Shown: in pieces, positions 24,431 through 32,942 of the stretch
How the letters are laid out: each line of letters opens with the position of its first letter
How positions within the stretch are numbered: the first letter of the stretch is position 1
From: Halotalea alkalilenta
Lineage (GTDB): Bacteria; Pseudomonadota; Gammaproteobacteria; Pseudomonadales; Halomonadaceae
Assembly: GCF_001648175.1 (NCBI RefSeq)
Contig: NZ_CP015243.1
Span: forward strand, 1,364,001-1,428,000
Length of the DNA stretch: 64,000 nucleotides
Direction of reading: 5' to 3'
Notes under the pieces: generated by a model
Told to the model about the DNA's origin: nothing
The model's input: only the letters and a program-made list of their open reading frames with translations
Database searches by the model: none
Made by a program: the position numbers and the translations under genes

Positions 24431-26650
24431 ATGTCCGATCAACCATTCCAGCGCCTCGTCGCGCTCAGCAGTCTCGCGCCGCTATCCGCCCTGTTGGCTC
24501 ACGCCGCTCCCGCGATGGCGCAAACCGATCCCTCTTCCCATACGCTCGACACCATGGTGGTCACCGCCTCCGGCTTCGAGCAGAGCCTGCGCAGCGCGCC
24601 TGCCTCGATCAGCGTGGTCGACGCCGAGGAGCTCGAGCGCAAGAGCTTCAGCAACATCGCCGAGGCGCTCGCCGATGTACCCGGCGTCGACGTGCGCAGC
24701 GGCACCGGCAAGACCGGCGGTCTCAACATCAGCATTCGCGGCATGCCCTCCCAGTACACCCTGATTCTGATCGACGGCAGGCGGCAGAACACCTCCGGCG
24801 ACATCACGCCGAACGGCTTCGGCGAGACCTCCACCAGCTTCATGCCACCGCTCTCCGCGATCGAGCGAATCGAAGTCATTCGCGGGCCGATGTCGACGCT
24901 CTATGGGTCGGATGCCATGGGCGGGGTGATCAACATCATCACCAAACCGGTCGGCGACAGCTGGAGCGGCTCGGCGTCGGTGGCCCACACCTGGCAACAG
25001 CACAGCGATGCCGGCGATGACTCGACCGTCAACTTCTTCACTACCGGGCCGCTGGTGCGCGACCGGCTGGGCGTGCAGCTGCGTGGACGAGTGTTCGATC
25101 GCGATGCCTCCGAGCGGCTGGTGCCGCAGAATCCCAACGCCAACCCGACCCGTGATCCCCGGCCGGGAGAGGCGCTGAACTACTCCATCGGTGGCCGCTT
25201 CAGCTTCACGCCCAATGAGCGCGACGAGCTGTGGCTCGACCTGGATCGCTCGCGGCAGCGCTACGACAATGCGGATAGCCGGCTTGGCGTGCTCGATCGC
25301 AGCCTGCCGCCCAACTACACCAACATCAACGGCTACGAGGACACGCTGCGCTTCAACCGCGACCAGATATCCTTCGGTCACACCGGGCGATACCGGCTGG
25401 GTACCCTCGAGTCCAGCATCATGCGCACCGAGACGGAAACCCTCGGCCGTACCCTTCCCCGGGGCAGTGCGCCTGAGTATGGCTATGAGGCCGAGGGTGG
25501 CGAACGGAGAACGCTTGAAAACCGCGATCTCGTCTTCGACACCAAGTTCGTCATGCCGCTGGGTTCGCACATGGTCACGGTCGGCGGCCAGTACACCGAT
25601 GGCAAGCTGACCGATGGCGCGGCGGGAAGCGAGTCGTTCGAACAGGACACCTGGGCACTGTTCACCGAGGATGAATGGTGGCTGAGGGATGACCTGGCAC
25701 TGACGCTGGGCGGACGCTACGAGCATCACGACGCCTTCGGAGGCCACTTCAGCCCGCGTGGTTACCTGGTATGGGAGGCGACCGACAGCTGGACCTTCAA
25801 GGGTGGGGTAGGACGTGGCTACAAGACGCCTACGCTCAACCAATTGCACGACGGCATCACCGGCTTCGGCGGGCAGGGCGCCACGGTCACGCTCGGTTCG
25901 CCCGATCTCGAACCGGAGAAGAGCACCAACTACGAGCTGGCCGCGCTGTACGACAATAACGCCGGCTTCTCCGCTGGCGCGACGATCTTCTACAACCGAT
26001 TCACCGACCGTATCGCCAGCGGCGAGGGGATTCCCAACTGTCTGAATCCCGCCGGCAACGTGCCGGGCTGCATCACTGTCGGCAACTTCTCCCAGCAGAC
26101 CGAATTCAGCCAGCTGATCAACATCGACGAGGCCGAGACCCGGGGTCTCGAGCTGACCGCGGCCTATCGATTCAACCCTGCCTGGGAGCTCAGCGGCGGC
26201 TACACCTGGACCGATACCGAGATCAAGTCGGGTGCGGAGCAGGGGCTTGTGTTGAGCAACGCACCGAAGCACAAGCTCAACGCTACGCTGCTGTGGGACG
26301 CCACCGATCGGTTGAGCACTTGGATCGAAGGGGAGTACTACTCTTCCCGCGAGCGCTTCGCCGGCGGTGCCCCGACCTCGGGGCAGAACCTCGCCCTCTA
26401 TGAACAGGCGGGCAACAAGATCAAGGGCTACACGCTGTTCAACCTTGGCGCCTCCTACCGGCTGTCCGAAAACGTCCGGCTCAACGGGATGATCTACAAC
26501 CTGTTCGACAAGGACTTCGGCCGTTATGACACCTACACCTGGAACGGTGTCGAGTATCCCGCTTTCCACTACACCCAGACTGCCCAGTCCACCACTGGCG
26601 TCTATCATGAAGGCCGTCGATTCTGGCTCTCCGCCAACTACCAGTTCTGA
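24431..26650 (+). CDS. TonB-dependent receptor (CirA-like)
   Basis: Outer-membrane receptor of 739 aa. A signal peptide ends at PAMAQ and the TonB box region is LDTMVVTASGFEQ. The plug contains IAEALADVPGVDVR, SIRGMPSQYTLILIDG and EVIRGPMSTLYGSDAMGG. The barrel ends with WLSANYQF, a terminal Phe. The sequence fits the CirA/BfrC group of catecholate siderophore receptors. A Cys pair (PNCLNPAGNVPGC) in a surface loop is a distinctive detail. It is the second receptor of the iron block and probably Fur-controlled. An independent substrate from the FepA-like receptor is likely. Confidence 0.87.
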   Translation: MSDQPFQRLVALSSLAPLSALLAHAAPAMAQTDPSSHTLDTMVVTASGFEQSLRSAPASISVVDAEELERKSFSNIAEALADVPGVDVRSGTGKTGGLNISIRGMPSQYTLILIDGRRQNTSGDITPNGFGETSTSFMPPLSAIERIEVIRGPMSTLYGSDAMGGVINIITKPVGDSWSGSASVAHTWQQHSDAGDDSTVNFFTTGPLVRDRLGVQLRGRVFDRDASERLVPQNPNANPTRDPRPGEALNYSIGGRFSFTPNERDELWLDLDRSRQRYDNADSRLGVLDRSLPPNYTNINGYEDTLRFNRDQISFGHTGRYRLGTLESSIMRTETETLGRTLPRGSAPEYGYEAEGGERRTLENRDLVFDTKFVMPLGSHMVTVGGQYTDGKLTDGAAGSESFEQDTWALFTEDEWWLRDDLALTLGGRYEHHDAFGGHFSPRGYLVWEATDSWTFKGGVGRGYKTPTLNQLHDGITGFGGQGATVTLGSPDLEPEKSTNYELAALYDNNAGFSAGATIFYNRFTDRIASGEGIPNCLNPAGNVPGCITVGNFSQQTEFSQLINIDEAETRGLELTAAYRFNPAWELSGGYTWTDTEIKSGAEQGLVLSNAPKHKLNATLLWDATDRLSTWIEGEYYSSRERFAGGAPTSGQNLALYEQAGNKIKGYTLFNLGASYRLSENVRLNGMIYNLFDKDFGRYDTYTWNGVEYPAFHYTQTAQSTTGVYHEGRRFWLSANYQF

Positions 26651-26799
26651 TTCGACGGAGTTTCGCGTCCACGTCCGCCCTGTCAAGGGCGGCGTGCGCG
26701 AGGCGGGGAGATTTGGCCGCGCGGGCAATCTGTGCTGAACTTGAAAGACGAATCGTCGTCCTACATTAGGCGACGTAAGGTCTATCAAAGGAGCAATCG

Positions 26800-27627
26800 A
26801 TGCCTAGCATTCCCAGTATCACCTTGAGCGATGGCCATTCGATTCCGCAGTTCGGTCTCGGGGTCTGGAAGACCCCGGCCGACCAGACCGCCAAGACCGT
26901 GGCCACTGCATTCGAGCTTGGCTATCGCCATATCGACACCGCAGCGGCCTACGGTAACGAGGAGGGGGTCGGCCAGGCGATCGCAAACGCTGGCATTCCC
27001 CGCGAGGAGCTGTTCATCACCACCAAGCTGTGGAACGAGAAGCAGGGCTTCGACTCCACGCTCGCCGCCTTCGATGAGAGCACGGGCAAGCTCGGTCTCG
27101 ACTATCTTGATCTCTACCTGATCCACTGGCCTTGCCCTGCCAACGACCGCTTCGTCGACACCTGGAAGGCATTCATTCGCCTGCGCGACGAGGGGCGGAT
27201 TCGCTCGATCGGGGTGTCCAATTTCCGTCCCGAGGACATCGAGCGGCTCAACGCCGAGACCGGCGTCGCGCCGGTGATCAACCAGATCGAAGTGCATCCG
27301 CTGCTGCAGCAGAACCAGCTGCGCGAATTCAACCGCAGTCACAACATCGTCACCGAGGCCTGGAGTCCGCTGGCGCAGGGCGGGGAGCTGCTGCAGAACG
27401 AAAAGATCGCGGTGATCGCGGCCCGCCATGGCAAGAGCGCGGCTCAGGTGATCCTGCGCTGGCACCTGGAGCTCGGCTCGGTGATCTTCCCGAAATCGGT
27501 GACGCCGGCGCGGATCAAGGAGAACGCCGATATCTTCGACTTCTCGCTCGACGCCGACGAGATGAAGGCGATCGCCACGCTCGATCGCGGTGAGCGCATG
27601 GGCGCTGATCCGGCGACGCTCAACTGA
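26800..27627 (+). CDS. Aldo/keto reductase (2,5-diketo-D-gluconate reductase-like)
   Basis: NADPH-dependent oxidoreductase of 275 aa in the AKR family. The catalytic tetrad is complete: D46, Y51, K76 and H109 in HIDTAAAYGNE, TTKLW and YLIHWP. The cofactor-binding C-terminal part is FPKSVTPARIKEN. The closest match by feel is the DkgA/DkgB group, which reduces 2,5-diketogluconate and methylglyoxal; the real substrate may be any of several aldehydes. AAAGGAGC precedes the ATG and a perfect hairpin follows, so it is probably a monocistronic gene. Confidence 0.9.
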   Translation: MPSIPSITLSDGHSIPQFGLGVWKTPADQTAKTVATAFELGYRHIDTAAAYGNEEGVGQAIANAGIPREELFITTKLWNEKQGFDSTLAAFDESTGKLGLDYLDLYLIHWPCPANDRFVDTWKAFIRLRDEGRIRSIGVSNFRPEDIERLNAETGVAPVINQIEVHPLLQQNQLREFNRSHNIVTEAWSPLAQGGELLQNEKIAVIAARHGKSAAQVILRWHLELGSVIFPKSVTPARIKENADIFDFSLDADEMKAIATLDRGERMGADPATLN

Positions 27628-27658
27628 CCATCACCGCGTAGTGCGATTGCGACCAACC

Positions 27659-27681
27659 AGCGCGCCCTTCGAGGGCGCGCT
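27659..27681. terminator. Bidirectional terminator hairpin
   Basis: AGCGCGCCC (27659-27667) pairs with GGGCGCGCT (27673-27681) around TTCGA, between the convergent aldo/keto reductase and ypeA-like genes. Confidence 0.7.
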
Positions 27682-27690
27682 TATGCATTG

Positions 27691-28146
27691 TCAGTGCGTC
27701 GAGGGTACGCCGGTGGGGTCGTCTTCGATCAGCCGTTTGCCCAGTGTCACCGTCTCCACCTCGGCGTAGCCGAGATGGCGGTACAGCTCGATGACCTGCG
27801 CATTTTCCCGACGCACCATCAAGTGCAGCTTGGGACATCCGCGCTCGAGCAGCAGCCGTTCGCCCTCCTCGATCAGCGCGCGGGCATGGCCGCGTCCGCG
27901 CAGCGAAGGCTCCACCGCCAAGTAGTAGAGCCAGCCCCGGTGGCCGTCGTAGCCGAACATCGCGCTCGCGACCGGGCGTCCTTCGCATTCAGTGATCAAA
28001 AAAAGCGCCGGGTCCTCGTCGAGTTTGCGCTGGATGTCGAGGTAGGGGTCATTCCACGGTCGAGTCAGCCCGGCGCTTCGCCAGAGCGCGACCACCGCTT
28101 CGGTATCATGGGTTTCGAAGGGGCGGATGGCGAAGCGAGATGGCAT
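27691..28146 (-). CDS. ypeA: GNAT acetyltransferase, YpeA type
   Basis: N-acetyltransferase of 151 aa, about the usual YpeA length. It reads IRPFETHDTEAVVALWRSAGL at the N-terminus in YpeA style (LTRPWNDPYLDIQRKL), with the acetyl-CoA loop RGRGHARALIEEGE and the end ELYRHLGYAEVETVTLGKRL. The substrate of YpeA is unknown. It is divergent from the modE-like gene, about 100 bases apart. Confidence 0.88.
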   Translation of the reverse strand: MPSRFAIRPFETHDTEAVVALWRSAGLTRPWNDPYLDIQRKLDEDPALFLITECEGRPVASAMFGYDGHRGWLYYLAVEPSLRGRGHARALIEEGERLLLERGCPKLHLMVRRENAQVIELYRHLGYAEVETVTLGKRLIEDDPTGVPSTH

Positions 28147-28243
28147 TTCTGACTCCTTGGCGAAAAAGGGGGTTGCCAGTGGTTGCTGCTGCGAGAAGGA
28201 TAGCGCCGTTCATGAGCGGGATGCGCGTACCGAGGAGAGCGAG

Positions 28244-28615
28244 ATGGTCGAGCGGAGAACAACCAACACGCCGCGTCTGCGGATTCGGCTGAGCCTGAGC
28301 GACGAGCTGACCCTCGGCTCGGGCAAGATGGACCTGCTCGAAGCGATAGAGCGCCATGGTTCGATCTCCGCCGCGAGCCGATCGATGGGGCTCAGCTACA
28401 AGAAGGCATGGCAGCTGGTCGAGACCATGAATCGCTGTCTGGTCGAGCCGGTGGTGGTCACCTCGAGCGGTGGTCACCAGCGCGGCGGTGCTCGATTGAC
28501 GCCCTTCGGCGTAGCGCTGCTGGCCCGGCTGCGCGCGCTCTCCCTGCACCTCGATGAGGCCGCCCGCGATGAGCTCGACGCGCTCGGCAAGCTTTTGAAG
28601 CCCGCGGCGACGTGA
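28244..28615 (+). CDS. ModE-type molybdate regulator, DNA-binding domain only
   Basis: Winged-helix protein of 123 aa corresponding to the N-terminal (LysR-like HTH) domain of ModE: RIRLSLSDELTLGSGKMDLLEAI, shown in shorter form as LGSGKMDLLEAIERHGSISA, then ASRSMGLSYKKAWQLVETMN and GGHQRGGARLTPFG. The two molybdate-binding TOBE/Mop domains of full ModE (about 260 aa) are absent. AGGAGAGCGAG precedes the ATG. It lies upstream of modABC, where a ModE-like box sits before modA, so it probably represses the transporter. How it senses molybdate without the C-terminal domain is open. Confidence 0.85.
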   Translation: MVERRTTNTPRLRIRLSLSDELTLGSGKMDLLEAIERHGSISAASRSMGLSYKKAWQLVETMNRCLVEPVVVTSSGGHQRGGARLTPFGVALLARLRALSLHLDEAARDELDALGKLLKPAAT

Positions 28616-28650
28616 GCATTCCTTTCGAATCCTGCTTAGTGACCTTAAGC

Positions 28651-28822
28651 CCGTTCGTCCCGAGCGGCGCCGTACGCGCTAAGGTCGAGCACCGGCTCGG
28701 CAATGAGGGGCGCCAGTCGAGGGATCAGAGGGTGGCGCCGAGGCTGTGGTTCGACTCGGCTCGTTCCTCGCCGGCTATCCGAGCATCCTGAGCGAGCGAA
28801 GCGAGCCGAAGGACACGAACGG
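28651..28822. repeat. Non-coding repeat, copy A
   Basis: First of two direct copies of an unknown intergenic element. It opens with CCGTTCGTCCCGAGCGGCGC, contains GAGCACCGGCTCGGCAATGA and CGCCAGTCGAGGGATC, then TGGTTCGAC and CTCGTTCCTCG, and ends with CCTGAGCGAGCGAAGCGAGC and CCGAAGGACACGAACGG. The last bases are a near inverted copy of the first (CCGTTCGT against ACGAACGG), as in miniature transposable elements. No protein is encoded. Confidence 0.65.
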
Positions 28823-28856
28823 TGTGGAGAAGTCGGGTCTTGGCGTTAGCCCCTGA

Positions 28857-29037
28857 CCGTTCGTCCCGAGCGGCGCCCATACGCGCCAAGATCGAGCACC
28901 GGCTCGGCAATGAGGGGCGCCAGTCGAGGGATCGGGCGGTGGCGGTAAGGCCGTGGTTCGACGGCCCTCGTTCCTCGAGCGCTCACTTTGAGCGGCTCCA
29001 TCGACATTCGAGCAACCTGAGCGAGGCGAGTCGAAGG
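28857..29037. repeat. Non-coding repeat, copy B
   Basis: Second copy, offset by 206 bases in the same orientation. About the first 90 bases match copy A with few changes (CCGTTCGTCCCGAGCGGCGC, GAGCACCGGCTCGGCAATGA, CGCCAGTCGAGGGATC). The rest is more diverged but keeps TGGTTCGAC, CTCGTTCCTCGAG and CGAGCAACCTGAGCGAGGCG ending in GTCGAAGG. Together the copies fill most of the 566-base gap between the modE-like gene and modA. Confidence 0.65.
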
Positions 29038-29125
29038 GGGCTCGGGGCGGGTCGAGCGTGGGTTTCTACGGGAATCTCCAATGGATTTGGCCGGCGTCGG
29101 GAGCGCGGTTATAGTGGGTCGATCT

Positions 29126-29151
29126 CCGCTATGTATCTATGGATATAGCGG
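29126..29151. promoter_or_regulatory. ModE-binding box before modA
   Basis: CCGCTAT (29126-29132) and ATAGCGG (29145-29151) form an inverted repeat with an AT-rich middle, matching the CGCTATATA...TATATAGCG pattern of ModE operators. It ends 30 bases before the modA start, so it overlaps the likely promoter. The modE-like gene is just upstream. Confidence 0.75.
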
Positions 29152-29181
29152 CGCCTCTTCCATCCGTACGGACAACTGCCA

Positions 29182-29970
29182 ATGTCTTCGCCGTTTCGCT
29201 CCCTGGGCCTTGCCCTGACTCTCTGCTGCGCTTCGCTTGCGACCAGCTCCCTGGCGTATGCGGATCAGGTCCGGGTTTTCGCCGCAGCCTCGCTCTCCGA
29301 TGCGCTCGACGCTGCCGTCGAGCGCTATCAGCAGCAGCATCCCGATGTCGAAGTCCAGACCGTCTACGCCTCCTCGTCGACCGCGGCGCGCCAGATCGTG
29401 GGTGGTGCCGCGGCTGACCTGTTCATCTCCGCCGACCAGCAGTGGATGGACTGGCTCGGTGAGCAGGGCGAGACGCTGGGTGAGCGCGGCGACCTGCTCG
29501 CCAACCGGCTGGCGCTGATCGCGCCGCGGGACTCGACCCTCGAAGACTTCATCCCCGACGCTGAACACAGGCTGCTGCCGCTGCTCGGCGACGATGAACG
29601 CCTCGCGGTGGGGGACCCGGACCACGTGCCGGCGGGCATCTACGCCCGCCAGGCCTTCGAGCATCTCGGCGAGTGGCAGGAGCTCGAACCTCGCCTGGCT
29701 CGCGCCGACAACGTGCGCGGTGCGCTGGCGCTGGTCGAGCAGGGCGAGGTGCCTCTCGGCGTGGTCTACTCAACCGATGCCAAGGCGAGCGAAGGGGTGC
29801 GCCTGATCGGGCTGTTTCCCACCGATAGCCATCCGCCGATCACCTATCCGATAGCGCTGGTCGGTGACACCCCCAGCGCTGCGGCGCAGGCGCTGCGTGC
29901 CTGGCTTGCCAGCGCCGATGGCCTGGCGGTATTCGAGCAGTACGGGTTCTCAGCGGCCGTAGCCGAGTAG
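29182..29970 (+). CDS. modA: Molybdate ABC transporter substrate-binding protein
   Basis: Periplasmic molybdate/tungstate-binding protein of 262 aa, the usual ModA length. A signal peptide ends at SLAYA. Oxyanion-binding segments are VFAAASLSDALD near the N-terminus, YASSSTAARQIVGGAAADLF, GDPDHVPAGIYARQAF and GVVYSTDAKAS. It is first in a tight modABC operon behind a ModE box; modB follows after 10 bases. Molybdate is needed for molybdenum cofactor. Confidence 0.93.
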   Translation: MSSPFRSLGLALTLCCASLATSSLAYADQVRVFAAASLSDALDAAVERYQQQHPDVEVQTVYASSSTAARQIVGGAAADLFISADQQWMDWLGEQGETLGERGDLLANRLALIAPRDSTLEDFIPDAEHRLLPLLGDDERLAVGDPDHVPAGIYARQAFEHLGEWQELEPRLARADNVRGALALVEQGEVPLGVVYSTDAKASEGVRLIGLFPTDSHPPITYPIALVGDTPSAAAQALRAWLASADGLAVFEQYGFSAAVAE

Positions 29971-29980
29971 CGCGATTCCG

Positions 29981-30676
29981 ATGCTCAGTGAGTTCGAATG
30001 GGAGACGATCCGTCTCAGCCTGCTGATCGCGGTCACCGCGGTGTCGCTGATCCTCGTGCCCGGCATCGCACTCGCCTGGCTGCTGGCTCGCCGTGACTTT
30101 CCCGGCAAGGCGCTGGTCGATGGCTTGGTGCATCTGCCGCTGGTGCTGCCGCCGGTGGTGGTCGGCTACCTGCTGCTGATCTCGCTAGGGCGCCAGGCGC
30201 CGCTTGGACAATGGCTCTACGAGCTGTTCGGCCTGCGCCTGCCGTTCACCTGGCAAGGCGCGGCGGTGGCCGGTGCGGTGATGGCATTCCCGCTGCTGGT
30301 GCGGGCGGTGCGCCTGTCGCTCGAGGCGGTCGACCCAGGGCTCGAGGCCGCGGCGCGAACCTTGGGCGCTGGGCGACTGCGCACGTTGCTCACCATCACC
30401 TTGCCGCTCGCGATACCGGGGCTGCTCACTGGCACGGTGCTCGCCTTCGCCCGCGCACTGTCGGAATTCGGCGCGACGATCACCTTCGCCTCTAACATCC
30501 CTGGCGAAACCCGGACCCTGCCGCTGGCGCTCTATACCCTGATCCAGTCGCCCGGGCGCGAGGACGCAGCGGCCCGGCTGTGCGTGATCGCGATCGTCAT
30601 CGCGATGTGTTCGTTGATCATCTCCGAGGCGCTGGCGCGTCGCGCGCGCAGGCGGCTGGAGGGGCGGGACAAATGA
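29981..30676 (+). CDS. modB: Molybdate ABC transporter permease
   Basis: Inner-membrane permease of 231 aa with about five spans. ModB hallmarks are LPLVLPPVVVGYLLLI, LEAAARTLGAGRLRTLLTITLP as the EAA loop (shown as EAAARTLGAGRLRT), and ALSEFGATITFASNIPGET. The stop overlaps the modC start as ATGA, so the two are translationally coupled. Confidence 0.93.
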   Translation: MLSEFEWETIRLSLLIAVTAVSLILVPGIALAWLLARRDFPGKALVDGLVHLPLVLPPVVVGYLLLISLGRQAPLGQWLYELFGLRLPFTWQGAAVAGAVMAFPLLVRAVRLSLEAVDPGLEAAARTLGAGRLRTLLTITLPLAIPGLLTGTVLAFARALSEFGATITFASNIPGETRTLPLALYTLIQSPGREDAAARLCVIAIVIAMCSLIISEALARRARRRLEGRDK

Positions 30677-31758
30677 GCGAGCATCGTGCCGGGCCAGTGC
30701 TCGATCTGCACTGCGCCAAGCGTCTCGGCGACTTCGATCTCGAGCTCAGCTCGATCTTGCCGGGGCAGGGCGTGAGCGCGCTGTTCGGCCCCTCGGGCAG
30801 CGGCAAGACCAGTTTGCTGCGCTTGATCAGCGGGCTCGACCGGCCCGATCGTGGCCATGTCCGGCTCGGTGGCGAGCCGCTGGTCGACGTCGCTGGTCGC
30901 CGCTGGGTGGCGGTGCATCGCCGCCGCATCGGCGTGGTGTTCCAGGAGCCCCGGCTGTTTCCCCATTATCGCGTGCGCGGCAACCTCTGTTATGGGCTGC
31001 GCTCGGATACGCCCTCGCGCTTCGATGACGTCGTTACGCTGCTCGGCCTCGATACGCTGCTCGAACGCTGGCCGGCGACGCTCTCCGGCGGCGAGGCGCG
31101 GCGGGTGGCGATAGGCCGGGCGCTGCTCAGCGCCCCACGGCTGCTGCTGCTCGACGAGCCGCTGAGCGGACTCGACGGTTCGCGCAAGGGCGAACTGATC
31201 GATTATCTCCAGCGCCTCGCCGCCGAGCTGGCGCTGCCGATGGTGCTGGTCAGCCATGATCCGGAGGAGGTGATCGCGCTCGCCGACCATCTGCTTTTGC
31301 TCGAGCGCGGTCGCGTGGTCGACGAGGGGGCGCTGCCGGCGGTGCTCGGCCGGCTCGATCTCGAAGCGCGCCTCGACGGTTTCGACGGTGCCTCGCTGCT
31401 CGAGGCCACGGTGGTCGAGGAAGCACGAGGCACGCGTCTTGGCCGGTTGGCGTTCGATGACGGGCAAGCGCTCGCCGCGCTCGGTGTCGATGCGCCGGTC
31501 GGCACCAAGATGAGGCTACGGTTCGCCGCCGACGCGGTGGAGCTCTCGCCGCCAGGCGCCCCGGGTACGCTCGCTGCGCGATTCGTAGCCCAGGTGCCCA
31601 GCCGGCGTGACCCAGGGCTGGTCGAGATAGTGGTCGAACTCGCGGGCCAGCGGTTGAGGGCGAGGGTGGCGAGAGAGGCGTTCGAGCGGCTCGCCCCGGC
31701 TCCGGGCGCGATGCTCAGGCTGATTCCTGGACGTCCCCAGGCAAGTCGGCAACGCTGA
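30673..31758 (+). CDS. modC: Molybdate ABC transporter ATP-binding protein
   Basis: ATPase of 361 aa. Walker A is GPSGSGKTS (39-47), the signature is LSGGEARR, Walker B LLLLDEPLSGLD, and the switch His is in LVSHDPEEV. The C-terminal 100 residues form a Mop/TOBE domain (SPPGAPGTLAARFVAQV) that binds molybdate and regulates the ATPase, as in full ModC. The ATG at 30673 overlaps the modB stop; an upstream frame extension is spurious. Confidence 0.93.
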   Translation: MSEHRAGPVLDLHCAKRLGDFDLELSSILPGQGVSALFGPSGSGKTSLLRLISGLDRPDRGHVRLGGEPLVDVAGRRWVAVHRRRIGVVFQEPRLFPHYRVRGNLCYGLRSDTPSRFDDVVTLLGLDTLLERWPATLSGGEARRVAIGRALLSAPRLLLLDEPLSGLDGSRKGELIDYLQRLAAELALPMVLVSHDPEEVIALADHLLLLERGRVVDEGALPAVLGRLDLEARLDGFDGASLLEATVVEEARGTRLGRLAFDDGQALAALGVDAPVGTKMRLRFAADAVELSPPGAPGTLAARFVAQVPSRRDPGLVEIVVELAGQRLRARVAREAFERLAPAPGAMLRLIPGRPQASRQR

Positions 31759-31899
31759 GTTGGTGCTTAGGATTGCGTAACGCCGCGCTTGACGGCAGGA
31801 TGCGCGCGATAGGGTGTGCCAGTGAGCGCTCCACCCTGGCTTCGTTTCGCGGCCCTCTTTCCTCGCTGCCTTCGTCCTTTGCTACCCCTGGGAGTCGTC

Positions 31900-32799
31900 A
31901 TGTTCGGTATGCCCTATCAAGGTATCGCGACTTTTCTCAAGACGCCGTTGGACGCCGCGCGTCCGGTCGGTTTCCTCGGCTTGCCCTACGACTGCTCGGT
32001 CACCTTCCGGCCCGGCTGCCGGCTCGGCCCCAGCGGGGTCCGTCAGGCCAGCCTGATGCTCACCGATGGCGCCCATCCGCGTTTCGAGACCGACCCCTGT
32101 GCGCTGGTCAGCGATCTTGGCGATGTGGCGATCACCCACGTCGGCCAGGAGGACGCGCTCGGCCAGATCGAGGAGGCGGTCTCGCGTGCGCTCGAGGCGG
32201 TGCCCGGCCGGCGGCTGATCTTCGCCGGCGGCGACCATCTCACCACCCTCGGCGTGCTGCGGGCCCACGCCAAGCGCCAGGGCGGCCCGCTGGCGCTGCT
32301 CCACTTCGATGCTCACTGCGATACCTGGAAGGATCACTTCGGCGACGAGATCGGCCATGGCACCTTCTTGCGCAATGCGATCGAGGAGGGTGTGGTCGAC
32401 CCGTCCAAGACCCTGAGCCTCGGCCTGCGCTCGCCGGTCGATCCGGAGACCCGCGACTGGCTGGCCGGTCAGGGAGGCTATTGGTGCGACTCCCGCGCGC
32501 TGATGGCGCTCGACGGTGACGGGCTGCGGGCGCTGGTCCGCGAGCGGATCGGCGATGCGCCGATCTACGTCACTTTCGACATCGATGTGCTCGATCCCGC
32601 CCATGCGCCCGGCACCGGTACGCCGGAGATTGGCGGCATCACCACGATGAAGGCGCTCGAGCTGATCGAGTCGCTGCGAGAGTTCGAGCTGCTCGGCATG
32701 GACGTGGTCGAGGTATCGCCGCCGTACGATCACGCCGGGATCACCTCGCTGGCCGCGGCCAACCTGCTGTGGACCTTCGTCGCCATGCTGCGTGGATGA
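31900..32799 (+). CDS. speB: Agmatinase / arginase-family ureohydrolase
   Basis: Manganese-dependent ureohydrolase of 299 aa that most likely converts agmatine to putrescine and urea. Metal ligands are in GGDHLTT, HFDAHCDTW and TFDIDVLDPAHAPG, all intact; the C-terminal GMDVVEVSPPYDHAGIT is typical of agmatinases rather than arginases. The ATG at 31900 has GGGAG upstream and begins the conserved PYQGIATFLK stretch. The in-frame region just after the stop is a GNAT remnant. Guanidinobutyrase or a related activity cannot be excluded. Confidence 0.85.
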   Translation: MFGMPYQGIATFLKTPLDAARPVGFLGLPYDCSVTFRPGCRLGPSGVRQASLMLTDGAHPRFETDPCALVSDLGDVAITHVGQEDALGQIEEAVSRALEAVPGRRLIFAGGDHLTTLGVLRAHAKRQGGPLALLHFDAHCDTWKDHFGDEIGHGTFLRNAIEEGVVDPSKTLSLGLRSPVDPETRDWLAGQGGYWCDSRALMALDGDGLRALVRERIGDAPIYVTFDIDVLDPAHAPGTGTPEIGGITTMKALELIESLREFELLGMDVVEVSPPYDHAGITSLAAANLLWTFVAMLRG

Positions 32800-32886
32800 A
32801 CCAGTAAAACCGACGGGCGCTATCTGTTCATCGATGGCGCCTGGCGCGATCATTATCGTTACGCCATGCTCGCCGATGAATGGTGA
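32800..32886 (+). pseudogene. C-terminal remnant of a GNAT acetyltransferase
   Basis: Directly after the agmatinase stop, in the same frame, 28 codons read TDGRYLFIDGAWRDHYRYAM followed by LADEW and a TGA. This is the usual last strand and tail of RimJ/RimL-type acetyltransferases (FIDGxWRDxxxYxMLxxEW). No start or upstream domain remains, so it looks like the leftover of a deleted gene. Confidence 0.55.
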
Positions 32887-32942
32887 GCGTGGCGCCCTCC
32901 TTCTGCCCCTTGAGGCCGCCCTGTGCGGTCGCGTGAGTCTCG

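Noticed and set aside
24482..26788. Long open frame opposite the CirA-like receptor.
   Set aside because: It is an antisense frame produced by GC-rich codon bias; no domain, signal or ribosome site supports it, and the plus-strand receptor is complete.
28458..28910. Two small minus-strand frames with similar starts (MPSRCS).
   Set aside because: Their similarity comes from the non-coding tandem repeat; they show no protein features.
28651..29037. CRISPR-like repeats.
   Set aside because: Only two long diverging copies, with no short regular repeats and spacers.
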